In this document: positions 7,821 to 16,939 of the stretch, piece by piece
Position numbering within the stretch: position 1 is the stretch's first letter
How the letters are laid out: each line of letters starts with the position of its first letter
NCBI GenBank assembly: GCA_015228895.1
Contig: JADGCR010000003.1
Coordinates: 1 to 32,568, forward strand
Source: Magnetococcales bacterium
GTDB lineage: Bacteria; Pseudomonadota; Magnetococcia; Magnetococcales; Magnetaquicoccaceae
Length of the DNA: 32,568 bases
Direction: 5' to 3'
Program-made: the position numbers and the translations under genes
Notes under the pieces: generated by a model
What the model was told of the DNA's origin: nothing
The model's database searches: none
What the model saw: only the letters and a program-made list of their open reading frames with translations

Positions 7821-9587
7821 CTAGTCCAAAACCTGAAACACCCGCATGGTATCATCCTGTGTCTTGATGAATCCCATGGGCTTGGTGGTGATCAGGGTCT
7901 GAACCAGGGCGAAAGTGGTTTCGGACAGGACGATTTCACCGGAAATGGCCACCTCCTTGACCCGTCGGGCCAGATCGATGCTCTCTCCGATCAGGGTGAT
8001 CCGGCCGCAATGTTGGGGAAGTGGTTCCAGCACGCCCAGTACCAGATGACCGGAATGAATGCCGGTTTGCAGTCGCACATCCAAACCGGTCTGACGTTGC
8101 AGATTCGATATGGCGTTGTGCAGAGCCCGCGCGCATTCGATGGCCTGCATGGCTCCCTGATCCTGATTGGCAAACGAAACGATCAGCCGGTCTTCCAGAA
8201 TTTTATCCACCTGGATATTGTGGGAGTTCAATACTTCCAGCATGCAGGAAAAATACCGATTCAACAAGACAAGCAAGGCTTTGGCATCCAGACGCTTGGT
8301 CAAGGCGCGGAAATCCGCCAGTCCGGCAAACAGGATGGTGCGAAACTGCGCCCCGGCGATGATCTTTTCAGCACCATCGGCATGGTGGGTCCAGGAGGTG
8401 GATTGTTCGGGGAAATAATAGGAAAGCATCCGGTTCTGCCGCTCCAGGCGTCCCAGGGACAAGACCCGCTCGGTCTCGGAGAGGAAGCGGTCGGCCTGGA
8501 AGGGTTTGGTGAGAAAAGCCTGCACTCCCAGGGATTTGACCCGCACTTCATCCGACTTGGCGTCACGGGCGGTGACAAAAATGATTGGAATCTGTTGAAT
8601 GGTGGAAACCTCCTGGCGGATTTTCGTGCACAGTTCCAGGCCGTTCATGTGGGGCATGTCGTAGTCGGTCACCAGCAGGTGATAACGCTTGACTTTGAGC
8701 TTGGCCAGGGCGGCCAGTCCATGATCCGCCGTGTCCGCCACGAAACCATGGGAGCGCAACGCCGTGAGGATCATCCCCCGGATCACCGGGGAGTCGTCCA
8801 CGACCAGTATCTGTTCCGGTCGTTTGCTCTCCTGGCGCCCTCCGGAAGATTGCAACAGCCGTTTGACACGGGAGAGGAGTTCCGGGACCAGAACGGGTTT
8901 GGTGACATAATCGTCCGCCCCGGCCTCGAAGCCTCTGGAGACGGCTTCCGGGGTGTCCAGCGAGGTGAGCAGCACGAACGGAATGTCCTCGGAACGGGTG
9001 GCGCGGAGCGTTTTGCACAATGAAATCCCGTCCATCACCGGCATCTCCACGTCGGAGATGATCAGATCGATCCGCCCATCCCGTGCATCGATCAGTTCCA
9101 TGGCCTCGCGGCCATCAAAAGCTTCCAGGATTTCGAACCCCTCATCCTTGAGATGAGGGACAACCGCGGCGTGCAGCAAAGGACTGTCATCCACATACAG
9201 GACGACCTGCCTGGTGATGCTGTCGAAAAAACGCAAGGTTTCCTGCACGTCGGAGGCGGCGAAAGGCATGGTCAGGAAGCGGTCCGCCCTGTGCTCTATG
9301 GCCTGATCACGCACCATGGGATTGGAGGAGAGGAACACGATGCGGGTTTTTTCCAGCAGGGGTTCCTTTCGAATGCGGTCACACACCTCCAGACCGTTGC
9401 CGTGTTTGAGTTCGGTGCGCAGGAAGATGATGTCGGGCCGAAGCGTCAGCAGGGTTTCGAAACAATCCCCCTTTTCGGATTGCACGATCGTCACCGCATA
9501 ACCATGGCTTTGAAGCGTTCCCTTCAACATCAGGTTGACGGTGCCGGAATCGGTCAACAGCAGTGCTTGTTTGGTCGGGATATTCAT
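7821..9587 (-). CDS. triple-receiver protein with degenerate class III cyclase domain
   Basis: Cytoplasmic signalling protein of 588 residues. Receiver 1 (about 1-125) has R57 where the phosphorylated aspartate should be, so it is a pseudo-receiver. Receiver 2 (126-245) has D179 in ISDVEMPVMDG and receiver 3 (258-375) has D308 in TDYDMPHMNG; both look functional. After a linker comes a class III nucleotide cyclase-like domain (about 413-588). Its first metal-site aspartate is replaced by G422 (FAGLADF instead of FADI..F), while the second is kept in LEDRLIVSF. Classical catalysis is therefore doubtful. ATG 9587 lies 28 bases after the metG stop, so the two are probably cotranscribed. Phosphorylation of receivers 2 and 3 presumably controls the C-terminal domain. 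Confidence 0.85.
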   Translation of the reverse strand: MNIPTKQALLLTDSGTVNLMLKGTLQSHGYAVTIVQSEKGDCFETLLTLRPDIIFLRTELKHGNGLEVCDRIRKEPLLEKTRIVFLSSNPMVRDQAIEHRADRFLTMPFAASDVQETLRFFDSITRQVVLYVDDSPLLHAAVVPHLKDEGFEILEAFDGREAMELIDARDGRIDLIISDVEMPVMDGISLCKTLRATRSEDIPFVLLTSLDTPEAVSRGFEAGADDYVTKPVLVPELLSRVKRLLQSSGGRQESKRPEQILVVDDSPVIRGMILTALRSHGFVADTADHGLAALAKLKVKRYHLLVTDYDMPHMNGLELCTKIRQEVSTIQQIPIIFVTARDAKSDEVRVKSLGVQAFLTKPFQADRFLSETERVLSLGRLERQNRMLSYYFPEQSTSWTHHADGAEKIIAGAQFRTILFAGLADFRALTKRLDAKALLVLLNRYFSCMLEVLNSHNIQVDKILEDRLIVSFANQDQGAMQAIECARALHNAISNLQRQTGLDVRLQTGIHSGHLVLGVLEPLPQHCGRITLIGESIDLARRVKEVAISGEIVLSETTFALVQTLITTKPMGFIKTQDDTMRVFQVLD

Positions 9588-9615
9588 GGTTTGTGCAACC
9601 TTCAGTCTATAGGAA

Positions 9616-11640
9616 TCAACGGATACGCATGCCTGGTTGCGCCCCGTTGTCCGGCGCCAATAAAAAGAGTTCCCGGCCTCCCGGTCCGGCGGCCAGAACC
9701 ATGCCTTCCGAAACGCCGAAGCGCATTTTGCGCGGTTGCAGGTTGGCGACCAGAACGGTCAGGCGACCCGTGAGGGTTTCGGGTGCGTAGGCTGACCGGA
9801 TGCCGGCGAAAACGGTGCGCGTTCCCAATTCACCCACGTCCAGGGTCAAACGCAGCAGTTTGTCGGCGCCGGTGACCGGTTCCGCGCCGGTGATGCGGGC
9901 AACCCGGAGATCCACTGCCGAAAAGGAGTCGATATCGATCGTCTCTCCCGCGTTTTCGGTGGATTTGCTCACGGTTTTTGCAACCTGCGTCGCCGGGGGG
10001 GTGGGAAATTCCAGGGAGTGGAGCAGACTTTCCGCCATTTTGGGGTCCACGCGCACCATGATGTGGGAGAACTCTCCGATGGTGTGATTGCGCAGCGGTT
10101 CCAGCCGGTCAGGCCAGGAGTAGGGAGGCAATCGCAGAAATTCCCGGCTTTTTTCCGCCATGAGCGGCAGCACGGGTTGCAGATAGAGCGTCAAGATCCG
10201 GAACAGGTTGATGGCGATGGTGCATGTATCGCGTACTGTTTCTTTTGTCTCTTCAGACTTGATCAAAGTCCAAGGTGCGTGATCTTCCACATAACGGTTC
10301 GCCAAATCGGCCAAGGACATGATGGAGCGCATGGCCTTGGAAAATTCACGTGCTTCATAAAAATTGGCAATTTCATTGCCTGCCTCCACAAACTTCTGAT
10401 GCAGCCCACCATCGTCCGGATAGGTTGCCGCGAGACGGCCCTGAAATTGTTTGTGCAGGAAACCGGCGGTGCGGGAGGCGATGTTCACCACCTTGCCCAC
10501 CAGATCGCTGTTGACCCGCAGGACAAAATCCTCCAGGTTCAGATCCAGGTCGTCCACCCGCGCGGTCAGTTTGGTGGCGTAATAATACCGCAGATACTCC
10601 GGGTTGAGCCGTTCCAGATAGTGGCGCGCGGTAATGAAGGTGCCTCTGGATTTGGACATTTTCTGACCGTTGACCGTCAGAAAACCGTGGGTGAACACCG
10701 CGGTCGGGGGACGGAAACCCGCGCCCTTGAGCATGGCGGGCCAGAACAGGGTGTGGAAATAGAGGATGTCCTTGCCGATGAAGTGGTAGACCTCCACCAG
10801 GTCGTCCCGCCGCCAGAAGTCGGCGAAATCCCGTCCGTTGCGTTTGCACCACGCCATGCACGACGCCATGTAACCCACCGGGGCATCCAGCCAGACATAG
10901 AAATACTTGCCGGGGGCGTCCGGGATTTCGAAGCCGAAGTAGGGTCCATCCCGTGAAATGTCCCAATCCTGCAATCCGGCCTGGAACCATTCGTCCAGTT
11001 TGTTGGCCATTTCCGGTTGCAAAGCGCCGGAACGGGTCCACTCTTTGAGAAAAGGTTCGAAATCGGTCAGTTTGAAAAAGAAATGTTCCGAATCCCTGGC
11101 CACGGGTGTGGCCCCGCACAAGGCGCAGGCGGCATCGCGCAAATCCAGTGGCGAGTAGTTCTTGGAACAGATCTCACAGGCGTCTCCATACTGGTCCGCG
11201 GCCCCGCAGGCTGGACAGGTGCCTCGGATGAAGCGGTCCGGCAGAAACATTTTGTCTTCGAGGCAATAGGCTTGCCGAACCGTGCTGGTGCGTATGTTGC
11301 CGGCCTTCCGGTTTTCCAGGTAGACCTCTTCGGCGAGGAGACGGTTTTCCTCGGAGTTGGTGGTGTGATAATGATCGAAAGCGATGTTGAAACCCTTGAA
11401 GTCTTCCAGATGTTCCTGTTGCATCCGTTCAACCAGGGTCTCCGGGGAGATCCCTTCGTTGCGGGCGCGAATCATCACCGGGGTGCCATGGGTGTCGTCG
11501 GCGCAGAAATAGTGACATTCATGGCCCTGAAGTTTCTGAAAACGCACCCAGATGTCGGTTTGGATGGTTTCCACCAGATGACCCAGATGGATCTGACCGT
11601 TGGCGTAAGGCAAAGCGCTGGTGACGAGGATGCGACGCAT
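9616..11640 (-). CDS. metG: methionyl-tRNA synthetase
   Basis: Class I synthetase that loads methionine onto tRNA in the cytoplasm; 674 residues, the usual length for the form with a C-terminal tRNA-binding domain. The start [15 protein letters not shown] leads into the HIGH-type motif HLGH. The zinc insert follows with paired cysteines (CPAC, CEIC, CALC). KMSKSRG lies near residue 326. The C-terminal OB-fold domain ([21 protein letters not shown]) starts about 105 residues from the end. An in-frame ATG at 11682 would add 14 residues, but a candidate -10 box lies directly before it, so 11640 is preferred. No strong Shine-Dalgarno is seen at either. The receiver/cyclase gene follows after 28 bases. 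Confidence 0.95.
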   Translation of the reverse strand: MRRILVTSALPYANGQIHLGHLVETIQTDIWVRFQKLQGHECHYFCADDTHGTPVMIRARNEGISPETLVERMQQEHLEDFKGFNIAFDHYHTTNSEENRLLAEEVYLENRKAGNIRTSTVRQAYCLEDKMFLPDRFIRGTCPACGAADQYGDACEICSKNYSPLDLRDAACALCGATPVARDSEHFFFKLTDFEPFLKEWTRSGALQPEMANKLDEWFQAGLQDWDISRDGPYFGFEIPDAPGKYFYVWLDAPVGYMASCMAWCKRNGRDFADFWRRDDLVEVYHFIGKDILYFHTLFWPAMLKGAGFRPPTAVFTHGFLTVNGQKMSKSRGTFITARHYLERLNPEYLRYYYATKLTARVDDLDLNLEDFVLRVNSDLVGKVVNIASRTAGFLHKQFQGRLAATYPDDGGLHQKFVEAGNEIANFYEAREFSKAMRSIMSLADLANRYVEDHAPWTLIKSEETKETVRDTCTIAINLFRILTLYLQPVLPLMAEKSREFLRLPPYSWPDRLEPLRNHTIGEFSHIMVRVDPKMAESLLHSLEFPTPPATQVAKTVSKSTENAGETIDIDSFSAVDLRVARITGAEPVTGADKLLRLTLDVGELGTRTVFAGIRSAYAPETLTGRLTVLVANLQPRKMRFGVSEGMVLAAGPGGRELFLLAPDNGAQPGMRIR

Positions 11641-11685
11641 GGGGAGTTTGACCGTTTCCAAAAGAGTGTAATTCCATTTCATTTC

Positions 11686-11713
11686 ATTCTAGCAGTTCCA
11701 TGCCGGTCGGCAA
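11686..11713 (-). promoter_or_regulatory. candidate metG promoter
   Basis: On the minus strand TTGCCG (11713-11708), a 16-base spacer and TAGAAT (11691-11686). The -10 matches at 5 of 6, the -35 is weak. Transcription would start near 11679, past the upstream ATG at 11682, which supports the start at 11640. Confidence 0.35.
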
Positions 11714-11760
11714 CCCCATTTGCAAGGTATCAGAGGCTTTTTTTGTTGTCTGACACGCGT

Positions 11761-11830
11761 TTGCGATGATAAGTCGCAATAATCCATTCACACCCGAACA
11801 AAATTTAACATAATATATATTATGCGACTT
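11761..11830. repeat. cluster of inverted repeats around a 16-bp AT palindrome
   Basis: TTGCGA (11761-11766) and TCGCAA (11774-11779) form an inverted pair. AAGTCGCA (11771-11778) is also the exact complement of TGCGACTT (11823-11830). Between them lies the perfect 16-bp palindrome CATAATATATATTATG (11809-11824). The three TGCGA-type half-sites could be an operator or alternative stem-loops. No regulator family was recognised. Confidence 0.5.
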
Positions 11831-11901
11831 TTCCATGGACGGGCATGGGCTTTTTACAGGCTCCCCTGCAGAAAAGCATATGCAAAAAAGCACGGGTGGT
11901 T

Positions 11902-11907
11902 TATACT
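11902..11907 (+). promoter_or_regulatory. candidate -10 element for the HD-GYP gene
   Basis: TATACT, 5 of 6 to consensus, 86 bases before the GTG at 11993. No good -35 stands at the usual distance, so this is weak. Confidence 0.25.
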
Positions 11908-11992
11908 AGGTTAGCCTAAAAGAAACACAAAATGAGCGCGATCAGATCGTATCGATTGTTTCTCAACCTGACATGCGGGGAGTCAATAGACT

Positions 11993-13669
11993 GTGAACGA
12001 TGAAAGAGCCGAAATTCTGATCGCGGATGAGCCACGGACCGATGCGGCAGACGATTCAACCGACATTCTGCGACGGATCGAGCGTCTCAACGATATTGGC
12101 ATCGCCCTCTCCTCGGAACGTGATGTCAACCGCCTGCTGGAAGTGATTCTCCTGGGAGCCAAGGAGTTGACCAACGCCGACGCGGGCACCATGTACAGCG
12201 TCACGGAGCGACAGACTCTCAAGTTCGAGATCTTGCGGACCGACTCCCTGGGTATCGCCATGGGTGGCACCACAGGCATCGCCATCAATTTTCCCGAACT
12301 GCCCCTCTACAAGGATGGCAAACCCAACCTCCAGATGATCGCGGCCTTCGCCGCCCTGCAAGACACCACGGTCAACATCCCGGACGCTTACGAGGCCGAG
12401 GGGTTCGATTTTTCCGGCACCCGCGCTTTTGACCAGAAGACCCATTACCGCTCCAAATCCTTCCTGACCGTGCCGTTGAAAAACCACGAAAATGAGATCA
12501 TTGGCGTTTTGCAACTCATCAACGCCAAAAACGCCAAAACCCGGGAGATCATGGCCTTCTCCCCCGAGTATCAAAAACTGGCCGAATCCTTGGCCTCCCA
12601 GGCCGCCATCGCCCTGACCAACCAGAAGTTGATCAATGATCTCAAGGCGCTTTTCGAATCCTTCATCCAGGCCATCGCTTCGGCCATCGACGACAAGTCC
12701 CCCTATACGGGTGGACACTGCCACCGGGTGCCGGTGTTGGCCGAAATGTTGGGTCGGGCCGTCAACGACACTCAGGATGGCTCCTTGCAGGAGATCCATT
12801 TCACCGACGACCAGATGTACGAATTGAAGATCGCTTCCTGGCTGCACGACTGTGGCAAGGTGGTGACCCCCACCGAAGTGGTGGACAAGGGGACCAAACT
12901 GGAGACCATCTTCGATCGCATTCATCTGATCGATTCCCGTTTCGAGGTGTTGAAACGGGATCTGGAACTCCGTTTTCTCAAAAAGAAAATCGCCCTCATG
13001 CAATCCGGCGCCACCGCTGGAATCGCCGCCCTTGAAACGGAATTCCGCAACGAAATCGACAGCATCGACGCGGACCGCGTCTTTGTTCGCGAGACCAACA
13101 TCGGCGGGGAGTTCATGTCCTCGCAGCGTCAGGACCGGGTCCGCGCCATCGCCCAACGCCGCTTCGTGGACAGCAACGGCCAGGAAAGGCCGTTCCTTTC
13201 CGCCAACGAAGTCTACAATCTCAACATTCCCAAGGGGACCATCACCCCGGAGGAGCGGGAAATCATCAACAACCATGTCGTGGCCACCAACAAAATGCTG
13301 GAAGCCATTCCCTTCCCCAAACATCTCACCCGCGTGCCGGAAATCGCGGGGGGGCATCACGAACAGATGAACGGCAAAGGATATCCCAAGGGACTCACCG
13401 GAGATCAAATGTCCATCCAGGCCCGCATGGTGGCCATTGCCGACGTCTTCGAGGCCCTGACCGCCAGGGATCGCCCCTATAAAAAGGGCAAACCCTTATC
13501 CGCTTCTTTGCAAATCCTGGGCTTCATGATGAAGGATGGACACATCGACCCGGATTTGTTCAAACTGTTTATCGACAAGAAAATCTATCTGGATTACGCC
13601 CAGGAGTATTTGGCACCCGAACAGATCGATCAGGTGAACCTGGACAAGATCCCTGGCTATGTGCCTTGA
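11993..13669 (+). CDS. GAF-HD-GYP cyclic-di-GMP phosphodiesterase
   Basis: Protein of 558 residues. A GAF sensor domain (about 25-215) precedes an HD-GYP domain that would hydrolyse cyclic di-GMP. Visible motifs are GHCHRV, LHDCGK (H285, D286) and HHEQMNGKGYPKG (about 454-466), so the metal ligands and GYP signature are present. Between HD and HHE lie about 170 residues, far more than in minimal HD-GYP domains, with a charged helical stretch (TIFDRIHLIDSRFEVLKRD). No membrane segment is seen, so it is cytoplasmic. The start is GTG at 11993 with GGGGAG ten bases upstream; no in-frame ATG lies nearby. The CHASE2-cyclase gene follows after 61 bases on the same strand, probably in one transcript. 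Confidence 0.9.
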   Translation: MNDERAEILIADEPRTDAADDSTDILRRIERLNDIGIALSSERDVNRLLEVILLGAKELTNADAGTMYSVTERQTLKFEILRTDSLGIAMGGTTGIAINFPELPLYKDGKPNLQMIAAFAALQDTTVNIPDAYEAEGFDFSGTRAFDQKTHYRSKSFLTVPLKNHENEIIGVLQLINAKNAKTREIMAFSPEYQKLAESLASQAAIALTNQKLINDLKALFESFIQAIASAIDDKSPYTGGHCHRVPVLAEMLGRAVNDTQDGSLQEIHFTDDQMYELKIASWLHDCGKVVTPTEVVDKGTKLETIFDRIHLIDSRFEVLKRDLELRFLKKKIALMQSGATAGIAALETEFRNEIDSIDADRVFVRETNIGGEFMSSQRQDRVRAIAQRRFVDSNGQERPFLSANEVYNLNIPKGTITPEEREIINNHVVATNKMLEAIPFPKHLTRVPEIAGGHHEQMNGKGYPKGLTGDQMSIQARMVAIADVFEALTARDRPYKKGKPLSASLQILGFMMKDGHIDPDLFKLFIDKKIYLDYAQEYLAPEQIDQVNLDKIPGYVP

Positions 13670-13719
13670 CGCGTCTGCCAGCCTGGTGATCATCGTGCAA
13701 TTCATTCCCTGGCAAGGTT

Positions 13720-13723
13720 GAGG
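13720..13723 (+). promoter_or_regulatory. Shine-Dalgarno GAGG deciding the CHASE2-cyclase start
   Basis: GAGG lies 7 bases before GTG 13731. This favours that start over TTG 13725 and ATG 13749. Confidence 0.55.
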
Positions 13724-13730
13724 ATTGTCA

Positions 13731-15962
13731 GTGTATCGCTTACAAATCATGCGCCTCTTGACCAGCCTGGGCGTGACGTTGCTTTTTTTTCTGCATGCCT
13801 TCAACGTCATCGAACTCCCTCTGCTGATAAAACTGGAAAATATCGCCTACGATACCCGTCTCAAAATAACCATGCCCGCGACCAAGGATTCACGTATCGT
13901 CATTGTCGCGATTGATGAAAAAAGTCTCGCGAAAGTGGGGCACTGGCCCTGGGGACGCCACCATCTGGCCAGGTTGACCGATCTTCTGTTCGACCATTAT
14001 CGCATTCTGGCATTGGGTTTCGACGTGGTGTTTCCGGAGCAGGATCAAAGCTCCGGACTGCCCGTTCTGGACGGATTGGCGAGCGGAGCCTTGAAACACC
14101 AGCCTCTTTTTCAATCGGAGCTGAAACGGTTGCGTCCCACACTGGAGCGGGATGAACGGTTTGCCCAGAGTCTGCGGGGTCGTCCGGTCATGCTGGGATA
14201 TTATTTCAAAGCCAGCATGGAACCCCAGTTGGCGGTATCCGGAGTGCTGCCCGATCCGGTGATCACCCTTGAGGAGCTGGGGCGGACCAACATGCCGTTC
14301 ATCAAGGCGGCGGGCTACGGGGCCAACATTCCGGTATTGCAGAGCGCGGCCCAGAATGCGGGATTCTTCGAGAATCCCCTGGTGGACCGGGATGGGATCA
14401 TTCGCCGCATGCCCATGCTGCAGGAGTATCAGGGCAGGTTGTACCAGTCTTTGTCGTTGGGAATGGTGCGGGCCATCCTCGGAGATCCCCCCATCACTCT
14501 GGGCATCACTCCGACGGCCAAAAGCCCCAGGGAGGTGGAGAGCGGTCTGGAGTGGTTGGGCTTGGGTCCCCATCACATCCCGGTGGATGAGCATGCCTCC
14601 ATCCTGATTCCTTTCCGGGGCCGGAAGGGAAGTTTTCCCTATGTGTCCGCCAGTGACATTCTCGACAAAACCGTGGAGGCCTCGTTGATGACGGACGCCA
14701 TCGTGCTGGTGGGTTCCATCGCTTCCGGCCTGGGAGATGTACACGCAACACCTGTGGAAAATATTTTTCCCGGCGTGGAAATTCACGCCAACATCATCAG
14801 CGGGATCCTGGATGGTTCCATCAAGCGCCGTTCGGGGCACGCGTTGACGATCGAACTGTTTTATTTCCTGATCATCGCCATCGCCTTTGTTCTGTTGATG
14901 CCCCACCTCTCACGGGCATGGGGATTTTATCTCACCATGCTGATTCTCCTGCTGATCGGCTGGAGCAATGCCATTTTCTGGCGACGGACGGATATGGTCA
15001 TTCCTTTGGTATCCCCTCTGGCCTTGACCTTGCTGCTTTTTGCCTTGCATTACACCTTCGGCCTGTTCGTGGTCTCCCGCCACAAGATGCAACTTGCCCG
15101 CCTGTTCGACCATAACCTGCCGCCGGACCGGGTGGAGGAGATTCACCAGAGCGGTCAGGAGGTGAATGTCGGCGGAGAGCGTCGGGAAATGACCGTCATG
15201 GTGGCCAATGTGCGGGGGTTCGCCCCCCTGGCCGATGAGATACAACCGGTGGATGTGGTGCGGGTGCTGCATGCCTATCTGTCTCGGGTCACCACCGTGA
15301 TTCACGGCAATCGGGGTGCCATCGATCACTATCGGGGGGATGTGGTGACGGCCTTTTGGGGCGCGCCTTTGGAGAATCCCCGTCATGCCCGGCATGGTTT
15401 GCAGACCGCGTTGCTGATGATTCAGACCATGAACGACCTGAAGGACGAATTCGCCGCCAAGGGGTGGCCCCAACTGAAGATCGGGATTGGTCTGAACACA
15501 GGCGTGGTGAGCGTGGGCAACATGGGTTCCACGTTCCGCGTGGCCTATTCGGTGGTGGGTGAGGCGGTCAACCACGCATCCCGCATGGAGATGCTGACAA
15601 AACAGTACGGAGTGGCCGTCCTGGTGGGAGAAGAGACCCGCCGGGCGCTGCCGGAAGTGATTTTCCGGGAGCTGGACCGGGTGCGGGTGCGGGGCCGGAC
15701 GCAACCGATTTCCATCTTTGAGCCGGTGGGATTCGTGGACGCCGTGGGTGGAGACACGCGCAACGAGGTGGACGCCTATCACAAGGCCGTGGCCTTGTAC
15801 CGTGGACGCCGGTGGGAAGAGGCGGCCAAGCGGTTTCAACTGCTGTTGCAGCGGGATCCGGAGCGGATGATTTACGATATCTATCTTTCCCGCGTCCAGT
15901 ACTACATCAAACACCCACCCCCGGAAAAGTGGGACGGGGTATTTGCGCAGACGGCGAAATAG
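13731..15962 (+). CDS. CHASE2-domain class III cyclase-like membrane protein
   Basis: Protein of 743 residues. One N-terminal membrane helix (about 7-26) is followed by a periplasmic CHASE2 sensor (about 35-350), then two or three membrane helices (about 364-450), a class III cyclase domain (about 485-670) and a TPR-like tail (about 690-743). The family makes cAMP in response to an outside signal. Key residues are altered: the first metal aspartate is N493 (VANVRGF), the base-reading lysine before GD is H533 (DHYRGD), and the aspartate of GDAVN is E611. The second metal aspartate D537 and transition-state residues N614 and R618 remain. Activity is therefore uncertain. GTG 13731 was chosen for its GAGG. 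The gene ends 12 bases from the convergent Rpn gene, without a visible terminator. Confidence 0.85.
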   Translation: MYRLQIMRLLTSLGVTLLFFLHAFNVIELPLLIKLENIAYDTRLKITMPATKDSRIVIVAIDEKSLAKVGHWPWGRHHLARLTDLLFDHYRILALGFDVVFPEQDQSSGLPVLDGLASGALKHQPLFQSELKRLRPTLERDERFAQSLRGRPVMLGYYFKASMEPQLAVSGVLPDPVITLEELGRTNMPFIKAAGYGANIPVLQSAAQNAGFFENPLVDRDGIIRRMPMLQEYQGRLYQSLSLGMVRAILGDPPITLGITPTAKSPREVESGLEWLGLGPHHIPVDEHASILIPFRGRKGSFPYVSASDILDKTVEASLMTDAIVLVGSIASGLGDVHATPVENIFPGVEIHANIISGILDGSIKRRSGHALTIELFYFLIIAIAFVLLMPHLSRAWGFYLTMLILLLIGWSNAIFWRRTDMVIPLVSPLALTLLLFALHYTFGLFVVSRHKMQLARLFDHNLPPDRVEEIHQSGQEVNVGGERREMTVMVANVRGFAPLADEIQPVDVVRVLHAYLSRVTTVIHGNRGAIDHYRGDVVTAFWGAPLENPRHARHGLQTALLMIQTMNDLKDEFAAKGWPQLKIGIGLNTGVVSVGNMGSTFRVAYSVVGEAVNHASRMEMLTKQYGVAVLVGEETRRALPEVIFRELDRVRVRGRTQPISIFEPVGFVDAVGGDTRNEVDAYHKAVALYRGRRWEEAAKRFQLLLQRDPERMIYDIYLSRVQYYIKHPPPEKWDGVFAQTAK

Positions 15963-15974
15963 AGGCGCGGATCA

Positions 15975-16934
15975 CTACAATGCGAACACTTCGTCCACGG
16001 AATTGGCGAACACGAAGTTATCGCTCCACATTTCAATCAGTTCTGTGTTCGCCGAGGTCACCCTGGTCGCCACCCAGTCAGGTATCTGGCCAAATTTGCG
16101 ACGCATCAGTTTAAGCAGCATGGAAGCGGCTTCTTCCTGTCGGCCTTCCTTTCGCCCTTGGTCCATCCACGGTTTTACCCACTCTTGAACGCTTTCAGCT
16201 AACATGGTATTCACCTCGTACAAGTCCGTCATTTCTGGAATATCGGCTTGGGGAAGACGCTTGGGCAACAAGACCCGCCGCAACCATATGGCGAACGCCC
16301 TGCGCAAACTGGTTTGTTCAGGTGCTTTCAGCCATTCCTGCAAGGTCCTGATCAACTCTCCCACGGACTCGATGGACCGGCTCCGCTCCAGACGGAAGAG
16401 TACAGCCGCCAGATTGCGCAGGGATGCCAGTTCCGATTCCGCCATGCTCACCACATCCAGTACCAGATAGCGCATTCGGACCTGATAAATTTCCAGGCCG
16501 GGTACTGGAACAATCATCTCGTTGACATCCAAAGGAACATCCCATCTTTGTTTGCCAGTATATATCACAACCGGCAGGATGGGTGGTAATTTTTTATCTT
16601 GCAACTGCTTCGCACGACGTAAATCCTGGTAGAGGGAGAACATGTAATCCCCCACCCGCAGGGGCATGAAGTCGTCTACTGAAGACTGAAACTCCAGTAA
16701 AATATACACATACAGCCAGAGATCGCCAAAACGCAATCGCCAGACGACATCATCCTCCCGATCACGGAATTCATCACCGACAAACAGGCCATTCACCTTT
16801 TCCAGGGTGGAGAAATCGAGGCGTGACACCCATGCACCATGCACAAACCCGAGGATCAGGTCCCGCACCATCTCCGGATGGGAAAAAAGCAGCTTGTAGC
16901 TGGAGTCGTTGTCGAGCCTGTTTGACATGGGCAT
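15975..16934 (-). CDS. Rpn family recombination-promoting nuclease / putative transposase
   Basis: Protein of 319 residues of the PD-(D/E)xK Rpn family (long labelled putative transposase), whose members cut DNA and promote RecA-independent recombination. The catalytic core is visible as D62 in DDVVWRLRF and E81-x-Q83 in LLEFQSS. The C-terminal part (about 255-319), with GRKEGRQEE, LLKLMRRKFG and SVDEVFAL, matches the usual C-terminal helical domain. Length is normal and no frame break is seen. ATG 16934 has AGGGGA just upstream and lies 5 bases after the stop of the GspE-type ATPase, so it is translated from the same message. No terminal repeats or target duplications were noticed, so it is not an insertion sequence. 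Confidence 0.85.
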   Translation of the reverse strand: MPMSNRLDNDSSYKLLFSHPEMVRDLILGFVHGAWVSRLDFSTLEKVNGLFVGDEFRDREDDVVWRLRFGDLWLYVYILLEFQSSVDDFMPLRVGDYMFSLYQDLRRAKQLQDKKLPPILPVVIYTGKQRWDVPLDVNEMIVPVPGLEIYQVRMRYLVLDVVSMAESELASLRNLAAVLFRLERSRSIESVGELIRTLQEWLKAPEQTSLRRAFAIWLRRVLLPKRLPQADIPEMTDLYEVNTMLAESVQEWVKPWMDQGRKEGRQEEAASMLLKLMRRKFGQIPDWVATRVTSANTELIEMWSDNFVFANSVDEVFAL

Positions 16935-16939
16935 TTCCC

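Larger units (their letters stand above)
11683..11992. other. divergent intergenic region
   Basis: These 310 bases between metG (minus) and the GAF-HD-GYP gene (plus) hold no convincing gene. They are AT-rich against the surroundings and carry inverted repeats at 11761-11830 and candidate promoters for both sides. No tRNA or known riboswitch was recognised. Confidence 0.7.

Noticed and set aside
15975..16934. insertion sequence around the Rpn gene
   Set aside because: No terminal inverted repeats or target duplication were found; the gene fits as the last operon member.
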